Assembly: GCF_000259195.1 (NCBI RefSeq) | Contig: NZ_JH650758.1 | Coordinates: forward strand, 298,732-334,706 | Length of the DNA: 35,975 nt | Reading direction: 5' to 3' | DNA from: Pseudomonas donghuensis | Lineage (GTDB): Bacteria > Pseudomonadota > Gammaproteobacteria > Pseudomonadales > Pseudomonadaceae | Shown here: piece after piece, positions 1 to 8,502 of the stretch | How positions within the stretch are numbered: position 1 is the first letter of the stretch | Layout: each line of letters begins with the position of its first letter | Position numbers and translations under genes: made by a program | Notes under the pieces: generated by a model | Told to the model about the DNA's origin: nothing | Database searches by the model: none | The model's input: the letters and a program-made list of their open reading frames with translations, nothing else

Positions 1-682
1 AGTCGAAGGCCGCGGCTATTTCGTCAAGATCCACCGCGGCATCGGCTGGGGCGAGATCTTCAAGAACCTGTTCACCGCCAAGCTGCCGGTGCTCGGCGCC
101 GGCCAGGAATGGCAGGCAATCCAGCGCCTGCATGAAGTGGGCGTGCCGACCATGACTGCGGTGGCCTATGGTGAGCGCGGTGATAACCCGGCTGCCCAGC
201 ATTCGTTTATCGTCACCGAAGAACTGGCGCCGACCGTCAGCCTCGAAGACTTCAGCATCGACTGGGTCAAGCAGCCGCCCGCGCCGCGTCTCAAGCGTGC
301 GCTGATCGCCGAAGTGGCACGCATGACCGGCATGATGCACCGCGCCGGGGTCAACCACCGCGACTGCTACATCTGCCATTTCTTGCTGCACACCGACCGG
401 CCGGTGACGGCCGATGATTTCAAGTTGTCGGTTATCGACCTGCACCGCGCCCAGACCCGGGCGAAAATCTCCCACCGCTGGCGTGACAAGGACCTGGCCG
501 CGCTGTACTTCTCGGCGCTGGACATCGGCCTGACCCGGCGCGACAAGTTGCGCTTCTTGCGTGGTTACTTTCAGCAGCCGCTACGGCAGATCCTCGCCGA
601 GGAAGCCGGGCTGCTGGCCTGGCTGGAAGGCAAGGCGCAGAAGCTCTACGAGCGTAAACAACGGTACGGAGACGCGCTCTGA
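1..682 (+). CDS. waaP: Lipopolysaccharide core heptose(I) kinase WaaP/RfaP, 5' end outside window
   Basis: The reading frame is open from base 2, so the true start lies upstream; about 226 residues are visible against roughly 265 for the family, so about 40 N-terminal residues are missing. WaaP is a cytoplasmic kinase-fold enzyme that phosphorylates heptose I of the LPS inner core and is important for outer-membrane integrity in Pseudomonas. The catalytic-loop HRD is at 356-364 (context HRDCYICHF), followed by a metal-binding Asp in VIDLHRAQ. The preceding residues (GRGYFVKIHRGIGWGEIF) fit the family's N-lobe. The stop shares one base (TGATG) with the next gene, indicating an operon with translational coupling. 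Family assignment is strong; completeness cannot be judged. Confidence 0.93.
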   Translation, partial: VEGRGYFVKIHRGIGWGEIFKNLFTAKLPVLGAGQEWQAIQRLHEVGVPTMTAVAYGERGDNPAAQHSFIVTEELAPTVSLEDFSIDWVKQPPAPRLKRALIAEVARMTGMMHRAGVNHRDCYICHFLLHTDRPVTADDFKLSVIDLHRAQTRAKISHRWRDKDLAALYFSALDIGLTRRDKLRFLRGYFQQPLRQILAEEAGLLAWLEGKAQKLYERKQRYGDAL

Positions 683-1416
683 TGGCGGGTTGGAAACTGG
701 AGCCTGCCTACCAGGCCCTGGCGACGGATTTTGGCAGTATCGAAGCGGTGTTCGCCCTCAAGGGCGAGCGCCTGACCCACGACCCGCTGAGCGAAGTGAT
801 CCGTGTCGAGCGCGAGGGGGTCAACTATTACGTCAAGCGCTATACCGGCGCTGGCAAAGGCCTGCGCCGCTACCTCGGGCGCCCGCGAATCAAGGCTGAA
901 TGGCAGAACCTCAAGCAGTTCGCCAAGTGGGACATTCCCACCGCTGAAGTGATCGCCTTCGGCCTTGAGCGTAATGGCCTGGCTTTTGGCCGCGGGGCGA
1001 TGATCACCCGCGAGCTGCCGCGCACCGAAGACCTCTCGGCGCTGGCCGAGCGCAACGATGCACGCCTGGCCGATCGCGGCTGGGTCGACCACATCAGCCG
1101 TCAGCTGGCGCGACACACGCGGATCATGCATGACCACCACTTCACCCATAACGACCTGAAGTGGCGCAACCTGCTGGTGGATGACCAGGCCACGCTATTT
1201 TTCATCGACTGCCCGACCGGCGATTTCTGGTGGGGCTTCATGCTGCGTTACCGCATCACCAAAGACCTGGCGTGCCTGGACAAAGTGGCCAAATATCACT
1301 TGTCGAACACCCAGCGACTGCGCTTTTACCTGCAGTACCGCGGGCGCGAGCGTCTGAATGAATCGGACAAACGCCGCATTCGCCATGTGGTGACGTTTTT
1401 CGAGGGACGCGAATGA
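682..1416 (+). CDS. LPS kinase-family protein (WapP-like)
   Basis: 244-residue protein of the lipopolysaccharide kinase (Kdo/WaaP) family. Visible features: the N-lobe lysine in NYYVKRY, the catalytic motif HNDLKWRNLL and the metal-binding FFIDCPTGDF. Its position directly after waaP matches the P. aeruginosa gene wapP (recalled), a putative core-heptose kinase. The ATG overlaps the waaP stop by one base and its own stop overlaps the next ATG by four bases (ATGA), so these genes are probably translated together. By inference it acts in the cytoplasm on LPS core intermediates; the exact sugar position cannot be deduced from sequence. Confidence 0.88.
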   Translation: MAGWKLEPAYQALATDFGSIEAVFALKGERLTHDPLSEVIRVEREGVNYYVKRYTGAGKGLRRYLGRPRIKAEWQNLKQFAKWDIPTAEVIAFGLERNGLAFGRGAMITRELPRTEDLSALAERNDARLADRGWVDHISRQLARHTRIMHDHHFTHNDLKWRNLLVDDQATLFFIDCPTGDFWWGFMLRYRITKDLACLDKVAKYHLSNTQRLRFYLQYRGRERLNESDKRRIRHVVTFFEGRE

Positions 1417-2165
1417 CTGATTTTCTCTCCAGTGCCGATGTGGCGCTGCTTGAGCGCCATGGCCTCAACGGTTTCGATCAGCTGTGGGCGCTGCAGCTCG
1501 ATGCGGTGGACGAGCCCAATACCGGCCGTGGCGGCTGGAGCAGCGTCTATCGCCTGGAGCTTGAAGGCAAGGGCTATTACCTCAAGCGCCAGAGCGACTA
1601 CCTGACCCGCACCTTGCACCGACCGTTCGGCGAGCCAACCTTCGCCCGCGAGTTTCGCAATATCAGCCGCTACCAGAAGCTCGGTATCCCTGCCTTGCAG
1701 GCGGTGTACTACGGCGAGCGCAAGGTCGAAGGCGAGCGTCGGGCGATCCTCATGACCCGTGCCCTGGATGACTGGAGCGATCTGGACAGCCTGCTGGGGC
1801 AGTGGCCACAACTGGACATCGGCCAGCGCCAGGGCATCCTGCGTGCCTGCGGGCAACTGGCGCGTACCCTGCACACCGCCAACCAGGTGCATGGCTGCTT
1901 CTACCCCAAGCACATCTTCCTGCGCAGCCGCAGCGACAGTTGGCAGGCGCAACTGATCGACCTGGAGAAGACCCGGCCATTGTTGCTGGGCATGCGCGAC
2001 CGGCTCAAGGATCTTGAGCCGCTGTTGCGCCGGGCACCGATCTGGAGCGAAGCTGAAGTGCGGGTGATGCTCTCGTCCTACCTGGACCAGCCCACCGATA
2101 GCCCGCTGGTTGATACCTGGCTGCAGCGCCTGACGCGCCGCCGCCGTGAGAAAGAGGCTCGCTGA
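1413..2165 (+). CDS. LPS kinase-family protein (WapQ/InaA-like), atypical catalytic loop
   Basis: 250-residue protein with a kinase-like layout: N-lobe GYYLKRQSDYL, hinge region AILMTRALDDW, and a C-lobe with QLIDLEKTRP as the metal-binding Asp. The catalytic-loop position reads VHGCFYPKHIFL, that is HGC where HxD or HND would be expected, so the usual catalytic Asp is absent. Whether it is active by an alternative residue or is a pseudokinase is open. Third in the waaP operon, with ATGA overlap upstream and TGATG overlap downstream. The position corresponds to wapQ in P. aeruginosa (recalled). The InaA family shares this sequence type. Confidence 0.85.
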   Translation: MTDFLSSADVALLERHGLNGFDQLWALQLDAVDEPNTGRGGWSSVYRLELEGKGYYLKRQSDYLTRTLHRPFGEPTFAREFRNISRYQKLGIPALQAVYYGERKVEGERRAILMTRALDDWSDLDSLLGQWPQLDIGQRQGILRACGQLARTLHTANQVHGCFYPKHIFLRSRSDSWQAQLIDLEKTRPLLLGMRDRLKDLEPLLRRAPIWSEAEVRVMLSSYLDQPTDSPLVDTWLQRLTRRRREKEAR

Positions 2166-3607
2166 TGCGATTGTCCGAACTCAAGGATGCCGGGCGCAGC
2201 CCGGACCTGCCCCTGAACATCAGCCTGGCCGACGCCGCTGGCAGCGCCGAGCTGCAGTTGCTCAGCCTGCTGCGGGTGCTGCCGGGCCAGCGCTATGTTG
2301 GCGCCGGGATCTGGCGTGGCAAGCCGGTGTTGGCCAAGTTGCTGGTCGGCAGCAGCGCCGCCCGGCATTTTCAGCGTGAACTGGAAGGTGCGCGGCTGCT
2401 GGCGGCCCAGGGCCTGACCACGCCGCTGCTGCTGGCCGATGGTTTGCGCGAAGGCGAGGGCGGTTGGCTGCTGTTCGAGTTTCTCGAAAACGCCGTGAGC
2501 CTGGCCGATGCCTGGGCTGAAGTCGAAGCCCTGCCGCCGCTGGCCGATGAACAGCACCTGGTGCTCGGCGAAGCCCTGACGGCGGTGGCGCAGATGCACG
2601 CCAAGGGCCTGTGGCAGGACGACCTGCACCTGGACAACCTGCTGCGCCATAACGGCCAGCTGTATTTGATCGATGGCGCCGGGATCAAGGCCGAAACCCT
2701 TGGCCAGCCGCTGTCGCGCCAACAGGTGTTGCAGAACCTCGGGGTATTGTTCGCCCAGTTGCCCAAGCGTCTGGAGCCCTTTATCGAAGAGCTGCTGGTG
2801 CATTACCTGCTGGCCAACGCCGAGCACGCGCTGCCGCTGGAAGCCCTGCAGAAGCAGATCGACAAGGTGCGCAGTTGGCGTCTGAAGGACTACCTCGACA
2901 AGGCCGGGCGCGAGTGCACGCTGTTCAGCGTCGAGCGCGGCGCGTCGGGCCTGCGTTCAATTCGTCGCAACGAAGTGGTCGCCATGCTGCCGGTGCTGGA
3001 GCAGGCCGATACCCTGATCGACCAGGGCCACCTGTACAAGACCGGCGGCGCCGCCAGCGTGGCCAAGGTTGAGGTCAATGGCCGGCCACTGGTGCTCAAA
3101 CGCTATAACATCAAGAACACTGCCCATTGGTTCAAGCGCTTCTGGCGCCCGAGCCGGGCCTGGCATTCGTGGATCGAAGGGCATCGCCTGGAGTTTCTCG
3201 GCATTGCCACGCCCAAGCCGCTGGCGGTGCAGGAGCTGCGCTTCATGGGCTTGCGCAGCCGCGCCTATCTGGTCACCGAGTACGCTGATGGCCCGGATCT
3301 GTTGGCCTGTTTCGCGCCGTATGTCGAATCCGGCGAGGTGCCCGAGGAGCAACTGCAGGCCTTGCAGCACCTGCTCGCTCAGTTGATCCACGAGCGCATC
3401 AGCCACGGCGACATGAAGGGCCACAACCTGTTCTGGCAGGACGGCCAATGGTCGCTGATCGATCTGGATGCCATGTGTCATCACGCTACCCAGATGAGCT
3501 TTGCCCAGGCTTTTGCCCGTGATCGGGCGCGGTTGTTGCGCAACTGGCCCGCTGGCAGTGCGCTGTACAAGCGCCTGGATGAGTGCCTGCCGAAGCTGGC
3601 GGACTGA
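2165..3607 (+). CDS. Two-domain LPS kinase-family protein
   Basis: 480 residues, about twice the length of its operon neighbours, because it carries two kinase-like modules in tandem. Module 1 (residues about 40-230) has a VLAKLL lysine, the catalytic-loop motif WQDDLHLDN at 150-158 and YLIDGAG at 168-174. Module 2 (about 285-480) has PLVLKRYNIK, HGDMKGHN at 414-421 and LIDLDA at 431-436. Both modules keep the Asp positions needed for phosphotransfer. It closes the run of overlapping kinase genes; a hairpin/REP follows the stop. It corresponds to the uncharacterised gene after wapQ in P. aeruginosa (recalled). A role in phosphorylating LPS core is inferred from context; the substrate is unknown. 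Confidence 0.85.
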   Translation: MRLSELKDAGRSPDLPLNISLADAAGSAELQLLSLLRVLPGQRYVGAGIWRGKPVLAKLLVGSSAARHFQRELEGARLLAAQGLTTPLLLADGLREGEGGWLLFEFLENAVSLADAWAEVEALPPLADEQHLVLGEALTAVAQMHAKGLWQDDLHLDNLLRHNGQLYLIDGAGIKAETLGQPLSRQQVLQNLGVLFAQLPKRLEPFIEELLVHYLLANAEHALPLEALQKQIDKVRSWRLKDYLDKAGRECTLFSVERGASGLRSIRRNEVVAMLPVLEQADTLIDQGHLYKTGGAASVAKVEVNGRPLVLKRYNIKNTAHWFKRFWRPSRAWHSWIEGHRLEFLGIATPKPLAVQELRFMGLRSRAYLVTEYADGPDLLACFAPYVESGEVPEEQLQALQHLLAQLIHERISHGDMKGHNLFWQDGQWSLIDLDAMCHHATQMSFAQAFARDRARLLRNWPAGSALYKRLDECLPKLAD

Positions 3608-3616
3608 TAAAACCGC

Positions 3617-3638
3617 ATCGCGGGGCTTGCCCCGCGAT
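3617..3638. repeat. REP-type palindrome, possible terminator of the LPS kinase operon
   Basis: Perfect 9-bp stem (ATCGCGGGG / CCCCGCGAT) with a CTTG loop, starting 10 bases after the kinase stop. This is the core of the common P. putida REP element. It sits between two convergent operons and could stall transcription from either side, but it has no T tract, so a terminator role is inferred only. Confidence 0.75.
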
Positions 3639-3640
3639 TG

Positions 3641-3814
3641 CTATCGAGCCAAGCCGCGCAAGCTGTACAGCGCTGGCAAACCCAACCCCGCCCAGGCCAG
3701 GGCATCCCACCAGCCATCGCCAAGCAAGGCGGCAAACAGCCCCAGCGCGCCCACCAGGGCTATCGCCACTGGCATGCCGAACACGCTCCAGAAGCTTGAC
3801 GACTTGCGCTTCAT
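3641..3814 (-). CDS. Small hydrophobic membrane protein, translationally coupled to the PepSY gene
   Basis: 57 residues from the ATG at 3814; this start is chosen because the ATG overlaps the PepSY stop (ATGA, 3811-3814). The frame stays open further upstream to 3874, but that part would be read through the PepSY gene. The N-terminus is basic (MKRKSSS), followed by a hydrophobic segment VFGMPVAIALVGALGLFAALL and a second, weaker one around WAGLGLPALYSL. It is probably a two-helix inner-membrane peptide at the end of the siderophore operon. No family recognised with confidence. Its job presumably relates to the PepSY reductase-like protein (inference). Confidence 0.6.
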   Translation of the reverse strand: MKRKSSSFWSVFGMPVAIALVGALGLFAALLGDGWWDALAWAGLGLPALYSLRGLAR

Positions 3815-4944
3815 TGCACTGTCTCCGCTTGTGCCACAGCAACCGGCTTGCTGGCCCGTCGGCGCACTACCCACAGGTACACCCCGCTACCCAGCACGAT
3901 GATGGTCAGCACATCCAGCACTGCCCAGAGAACTTGCATCGGCCGGCCGCCGTAGTCACCGAAGTGCAGTGGCTGCGACAGGCCCATGGCGTCCATGTAC
4001 CAGGGCCGGTCGCCGATGGCGGTGACTTCAAGGTTACTGGCGTCGATCAGCACCGGGGTCAGCAAGTGTGCGGTCAGGTGGGTGCTGCCCTTCATGAACA
4101 CCGCATAGTGATGCTCGCTGGAGAAACGCGTGCCGGGGAAGGCGATGAAATCCGGCTGCATGCCTGGCGCGGCTTGCGCAGCGATATCCAGAACCCGACT
4201 GACCGGCGCCAGCTCCGTTAGCGGCGGTGCATCGCGGTAAGGCGCGACCATCGCCGTCAGGCTTTCGTTGCGCCACGCCGCGATGACCAGATCCGACAGG
4301 GCGCTGATGACCCCGGTAACCCCAACCACCAGCGCCCAGGTCAGGGTGACGATGCCGATCAGGTTGTGCAGGTCGAGCCAGCGCAGGCGCGTGGACTTGT
4401 CGTTGCGCACGGTAGCGAACTTCAGCCGGCGCATGAATGGCGCATAGAGCACCACGCCGGAGACGATCGCCACCACGAACAACAGGCCCATGAACGCCAG
4501 CAGCAGCTTGCCGGGCAGCCCGGCGAACATGTCCACATGCAGGCGCAGCATGGTCATCATGAAGCCGCCGTTGGCCGAAGGCATTTCCACCGCTTCGCCG
4601 CTGCGTGCATCGAGCATGAACGTGTGCGACGAATTCGGTTCGGTGCCTGCGGTGGCGGCCATGATTGCGATCACGCCGTTGCTGTCGTCCTCATCCCAGC
4701 CGAAGTACTGCATCACCTCGCCAGGGCGATGGGCCTGGGCCTTGAGCACCAGTTCCTGCAAATCGAGCTTGGGTGTGTCGGCCGGCATCTGCTTGAGCTC
4801 GGGGGCATCGCCCAGCAAGTGGTCGATCTCGTGATGGAAGATCAACGGTAAGCCGGTGACTGCCAGCATCAGCAGGAACAGGGTGCAGATCAGGCTGGTC
4901 CAGGTGTGGACGAAGGACCAGCGACGGATGGTTCGGCTGTTCAT
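3811..4944 (-). CDS. PepSY-associated transmembrane protein (FoxB/PiuB-like)
   Basis: 377-residue inner-membrane protein of the PepSY_TM family. Transmembrane segments: residues about 13-33 (TSLICTLFLLMLAVTGLPLIF), about 150-170 (LLLAFMGLLFVVAIVSGVVLY), about 195-215 (LIGIVTLTWALVVGVTGVISA) and near the C-terminus (VLDVLTIIVLGSGVYLWVV). A large periplasmic region lies between helices 1 and 2. Family members assist siderophore-iron release or reduction at the inner membrane; P. aeruginosa FoxB (ferrioxamine/ferrichrome use) is the closest analogue by gene order. The start has AAGG six bases upstream and lies 8 bases after the receptor stop, so it belongs to the same operon. Confidence 0.88.
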   Translation of the reverse strand: MNSRTIRRWSFVHTWTSLICTLFLLMLAVTGLPLIFHHEIDHLLGDAPELKQMPADTPKLDLQELVLKAQAHRPGEVMQYFGWDEDDSNGVIAIMAATAGTEPNSSHTFMLDARSGEAVEMPSANGGFMMTMLRLHVDMFAGLPGKLLLAFMGLLFVVAIVSGVVLYAPFMRRLKFATVRNDKSTRLRWLDLHNLIGIVTLTWALVVGVTGVISALSDLVIAAWRNESLTAMVAPYRDAPPLTELAPVSRVLDIAAQAAPGMQPDFIAFPGTRFSSEHHYAVFMKGSTHLTAHLLTPVLIDASNLEVTAIGDRPWYMDAMGLSQPLHFGDYGGRPMQVLWAVLDVLTIIVLGSGVYLWVVRRRASKPVAVAQAETVQ

Positions 4945-4952
4945 CCGCGGCC

Positions 4953-7379
4953 TTAGAATTTGTAGTTGACGCTGGCAACGACGTTGCGCTCGTCACCGTA
5001 GTAGCACCAGTAGCCGTCGCAGTTGGCCAGGTAGTCCTTGTTGAACAGGTTCTTGGCTTCGACGGCGACGGTCATGCCTTTGAGCGTGCTGACCTTGCGG
5101 CCCAGGTCGTAGTGCACCGACGCATCGTAGACGGTGTAGGAGCCGACATAACCGAGATCGGTGTTGGTGGTGTTGCCGTAGTTGTCACCGACATAACGCA
5201 CGCCACCGCCGACGCCAAAGCCGTCGAGCAGGCCGTTGTGCCAGGTGTAGTCCGCCCACAGGGTCGCCTGGTTGCGCGGGATCAGCGCCATGCGGTTGCC
5301 TTGCTCGTTGGCCGCACCCTTGAGGATCTCGGTGTCGGTGTAGCTGTAGGAGCCGATCAGCTTGAGGTTTTCGGTCACCTGTGTGGTGGCCTCCAGTTCA
5401 AGGCCGCGGACCTGCAACTGGCCAACCTGCTGGGTAATGTTGCCTTCGGTGACTTTCACGTTGTCCTGGCGCAGGTCATACACGGCAGCGGTGTAGAGGT
5501 TCTGGCTGCCAACCGGCTGGTACTTGATGCCGACTTCGTATTGGCGGCCTTCGGTCGGTTTGAACGAATCCGTGGAGGCGACGGCGGCGCCGGTAGTTGG
5601 CTGGAACGACTCGGTGTAGGAGATGTACGGGGTCACGCCGTTGTCGAACACGTAGCTCAGGCCGATGTTGCCGGTAAAGGCCTTGTCGCGTTCGGTGCTG
5701 GTCGCATCGTTCTGATTGTGGAAGGTGGTGCCGGTGTGTACCCAGTCTTCACGCCCGCCCAGGGTCAGGCGCCAGTTGTCGAGGGCGATCTGGTCTTGCA
5801 CGTAGAAGCCGGTCTGGCGGGTTTTCTGGCCGTAGTCGTACATGGTGAAGTAATCCACCTTGGAAAAGTCCTGGCCGTACGGCGGGTTGATCACATTGCC
5901 TGGCGGTACGCTGTAGCTCAGACCGTAGTCCCAGCGGTAGTTGGTGTTCGAGCGCTGGTGGTCGAGGCCGATCAGCAGGGTATGGCTCAGGGCGCCGGTC
6001 TGGAAGTCGGCCTGGAAGTTGTTGTCGACGGCGAACTGGCTGATGTCTTCGTTGACGATGCCGGTCTCGCGAGGAACGGTGCCGTCAGGCTGGATCGTGT
6101 CGTTGTTCATGGTCGCGACGTTGATGCCCTGGAACGACAGGTCGCTCTTGGTGTAGCGCAGGTTCTGACGGAACTGCCAGACATCGTTCAGACGGTGCTC
6201 GAAGGCATAGCCCAGGGCGTAGTAGGTGCGATCGTAGAATTCCCAGTCCGGGTCGCCGAGGTTCTTGTGATGGGAGATGTCGCCGGCCGGCGAGCCCAGC
6301 TTGGTGCCCTGCAGCGGCAGGAACTGGCCACTGATACCGGTATCGTCACGGGTGAACTGGGTGATGAAGGTCAGGCTGGTGTCTGCATCCATGTTCCAGG
6401 TCAGGCTTGGCGCAAGGTTATAGCGCTTGTCCGGGACATGGTCGGTTGGCGAGTCACTGTCGCGGACGACGCCGCTGACGCGGTAAAGGAACTGGCCGTC
6501 GTCATCGATTTTGCCGGTGCTGTCGAAGTTGATCTGGCGATGGTTGTTGCTGCCAACCTGCGCTTCGATCTGGTGGGCGCTTTGCGCCTGGGGGCGGCGG
6601 CTGACCATGTCGAGCATGCCGCCGGGTGGGGTCTGGCCGTAAACCGACGATGCCGGGCCGCGCAGCACGGCGATGCGCTCCAGGTTCCATGGCTCGACTT
6701 TCGGGTTGGCGAACGAGCCTTTGGGCAACGGCAGGCCGTCGAGGAACTGGGTCGGGTCGAAACCGCGTACCCGCAGCCAGTCGGCGCGGGGGTCGGAGGC
6801 GTAGCCGCTGCTCTGTACGCCGGCGGTATAGCGCAAGGCGTCGTTGAGGTTGAGGATCTGGCGGTCGTCCAGTTGCTCGCGGGTGATCACGCTCATCGAG
6901 CGCGGCACTTCAACGATCGGTGTATCGGTTTTGGTACCGGCTGCGGTGCGGGTGGCGGTGAAGCCGGTGGCCGGGCCCCAGGCGCTTTCGTAGTCGCTGC
7001 GGGCGTTGACGCTGGTTTCCGGCAGGGCCAGGGTGCCTTCGGGGGCGGCGATCAGGCTGTAGGTGCCGGCGCTGCTCTGCTGCAGTTGCAGGCCGGTGCC
7101 GCGCAAGGCCGCTTGCAGGGCGCCGACGCCGTCGTACTGTCCGCTGACCGGCGCCGAGGTGCGGCCGCTGGCCAGGCTCGGGTCCAGGGTCAGGGCGATG
7201 CCGGCCTGGCTGGCGATCTGGTTGAGCGTGGTCGACAGCGGGGCGGCGGGCAGGTTGTAGCTGCGCAGGCTGGCCGATTGTTCGGCGGCAATCAGCGGGC
7301 TGCTCGCCAGAGGTGCTGCCAGGGCAATGGCCACGGCCAGCAGGCCGGGACGCAGAACGTTCTCAAAAGCGCGGGACAT
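4953..7379 (-). CDS. TonB-dependent ferric-siderophore receptor with STN signalling domain (FoxA/FiuA-type transducer)
   Basis: 808 residues. A signal peptide (residues 1-32, ending LIAAEQS) is followed by a secretin/TonB N-terminal (STN) signalling domain at about 40-112 (YNLPAAPLSTTLNQIASQAGIA...), a plug domain (SMSVITREQL, LRVRGFDPTQFLDGLPL, LRGPASSVYGQTPPGGMLDMVSRRP) and a 22-strand barrel ending VNYKF. The last loop has the paired-cysteine segment CDGYWCYYGDE typical of FhuA/FoxA-like hydroxamate receptors. The STN domain shows it is a transducer that signals to the anti-sigma factor encoded just upstream. The start has GAGGAG eight bases before the ATG. The order sigma/anti-sigma/receptor/PepSY matches foxIRAB of P. 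aeruginosa (recalled), suggesting a ferrioxamine-type substrate; the ligand itself is inference. Confidence 0.92.
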   Translation of the reverse strand: MSRAFENVLRPGLLAVAIALAAPLASSPLIAAEQSASLRSYNLPAAPLSTTLNQIASQAGIALTLDPSLASGRTSAPVSGQYDGVGALQAALRGTGLQLQQSSAGTYSLIAAPEGTLALPETSVNARSDYESAWGPATGFTATRTAAGTKTDTPIVEVPRSMSVITREQLDDRQILNLNDALRYTAGVQSSGYASDPRADWLRVRGFDPTQFLDGLPLPKGSFANPKVEPWNLERIAVLRGPASSVYGQTPPGGMLDMVSRRPQAQSAHQIEAQVGSNNHRQINFDSTGKIDDDGQFLYRVSGVVRDSDSPTDHVPDKRYNLAPSLTWNMDADTSLTFITQFTRDDTGISGQFLPLQGTKLGSPAGDISHHKNLGDPDWEFYDRTYYALGYAFEHRLNDVWQFRQNLRYTKSDLSFQGINVATMNNDTIQPDGTVPRETGIVNEDISQFAVDNNFQADFQTGALSHTLLIGLDHQRSNTNYRWDYGLSYSVPPGNVINPPYGQDFSKVDYFTMYDYGQKTRQTGFYVQDQIALDNWRLTLGGREDWVHTGTTFHNQNDATSTERDKAFTGNIGLSYVFDNGVTPYISYTESFQPTTGAAVASTDSFKPTEGRQYEVGIKYQPVGSQNLYTAAVYDLRQDNVKVTEGNITQQVGQLQVRGLELEATTQVTENLKLIGSYSYTDTEILKGAANEQGNRMALIPRNQATLWADYTWHNGLLDGFGVGGGVRYVGDNYGNTTNTDLGYVGSYTVYDASVHYDLGRKVSTLKGMTVAVEAKNLFNKDYLANCDGYWCYYGDERNVVASVNYKF

Positions 7380-7504
7380 ACAGCGGCTCCTCGACGGAAG
7401 TAAGTGCTAACTAGCTTCCTTGCCGAGTGAGTTGGGAAAAGTGTCAGAGGGTAGTGGAAATAATTTCGATTTTTATTTCAGGCTGCTTTCGGGGCAAACC
7501 ATCT

Positions 7505-7531
7505 CCTGTAGGAGCGGGCTTGCCCCGCGAT
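7505..7531. repeat. REP element (CTGTAGGAGCGGGCTTGC type)
   Basis: CCTGTAGGAGCGGGCTTGCC followed by CCGCGAT, with a GCGGG/CCCGC stem. It lies between the anti-sigma stop and the receptor start within the operon, where it may modulate mRNA stability or read-through between them (inference). Confidence 0.8.
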
Positions 7532-7536
7532 AGGGC

Positions 7537-8502
7537 TCAGTGCGTATCGCGTTTAGCCACCACCGTCACCCACCACGGTGTACGTTGCTCGATCTGCACC
7601 GGTAAGGTCGGCAGCAACGAGGTCAGTGCCAGGTCGGTATTGTTGAGCGGGAAGCTGCCGCTGATGCGCAGGTCGGCTACATCCGCAGCAACCCCCAGAT
7701 GCCCGCTGCGATAGCGCCCCAGTTCGTCAATCAGATCGGCCAGGCGTACGTTGTCGACCACCAGCATGCCGCGGGTCCAGGCATCGGCACCGGCGGCCAG
7801 GCTATCGATGCGGCCCAGGCGGTCGTGACTCATCAGCACTTGTTGGCCTTCCTTGAGGATCTGCTCGTCGCCACTGTCCTGTGGCCGGGCAGCCACCGCC
7901 GACTGCAGCACGCTCAGGCGCGTGCCCTGGCCTTCGAGCTTGACCAGAAAGCGCGTACCCAGCGCCCGCATGCGGCCGTCTTCAGTGCTGACCACGAACG
8001 GCCGATCATCCTTGTGGCCGGTCTCGATGGAGATTTCGCCTTCGTGCAACACGATCAGGCGTTGTTTCTCGTCGAAGCGGATGTCCACTGCCGAATGGGT
8101 GTTGAGGCTGATCAGGGTGCCGTCGGTCAGGCGCAGGGTGCGCTGCTCGCCAGTGCCGGTGCGCTGGTCGGCCAGCCAGTAGCCTAGCGACTGATGGGCA
8201 TTGACCCAGCTCAGCAGGCCAACCACCAGCATCAGGCTGGCCAGGCCACCGCCTAGCTTGCGCACCCGCTGGCGCAGACCGGCGCGGGACTGCAACAGGG
8301 CCTGGCGCGCAGGGCCGGCTGCGGCACTGAAACGCTGGTCGAGCATGCCCAGTTGCATCCAGGCGCGGGCGTGCTCTTCGTTGGCGGCATGCCAGCGGGC
8401 GAACTCGGCGCGCTCATCGGCGTTACCAGTGCCCGAGTCCAGGCACAGCTGCCAAGCGATCGCGGCATCCAGCACGCGCGCCGAAACCGGCTTGTTGTTC
8501 AT
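7537..8502 (-). CDS. FecR-family anti-sigma factor / sigma regulator
   Basis: 321 residues. Cytoplasmic N-terminal sigma-binding domain with the conserved tryptophans (AIAWQLCLDSG, FARWHAANEEHARAWMQL, residues 1-82), a single transmembrane segment at about 83-103 (LGGGLASLMLVVGLLSWVNAH), then the periplasmic FecR domain (RTLRLTDGTLISLNTHSAVDIRF...ALGTRF) and a C-terminal domain that contacts the receptor STN domain. It relays ligand occupancy from the outer-membrane receptor to the ECF sigma factor. Its ATG overlaps the sigma-factor stop by four bases. By position it is FoxR-like. A REP element and about 150 bases separate it from the receptor. Confidence 0.92.
   Translation of the reverse strand: MNNKPVSARVLDAAIAWQLCLDSGTGNADERAEFARWHAANEEHARAWMQLGMLDQRFSAAAGPARQALLQSRAGLRQRVRKLGGGLASLMLVVGLLSWVNAHQSLGYWLADQRTGTGEQRTLRLTDGTLISLNTHSAVDIRFDEKQRLIVLHEGEISIETGHKDDRPFVVSTEDGRMRALGTRFLVKLEGQGTRLSVLQSAVAARPQDSGDEQILKEGQQVLMSHDRLGRIDSLAAGADAWTRGMLVVDNVRLADLIDELGRYRSGHLGVAADVADLRISGSFPLNNTDLALTSLLPTLPVQIEQRTPWWVTVVAKRDTH

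Noticed and set aside
5112..7403. Open frame of 763 codons opposite the TonB receptor gene
   Set aside because: Antisense shadow caused by high GC at third codon positions; composition is repetitive Ala/Val/Gly/Gln, no recognised domain and no ribosome site.
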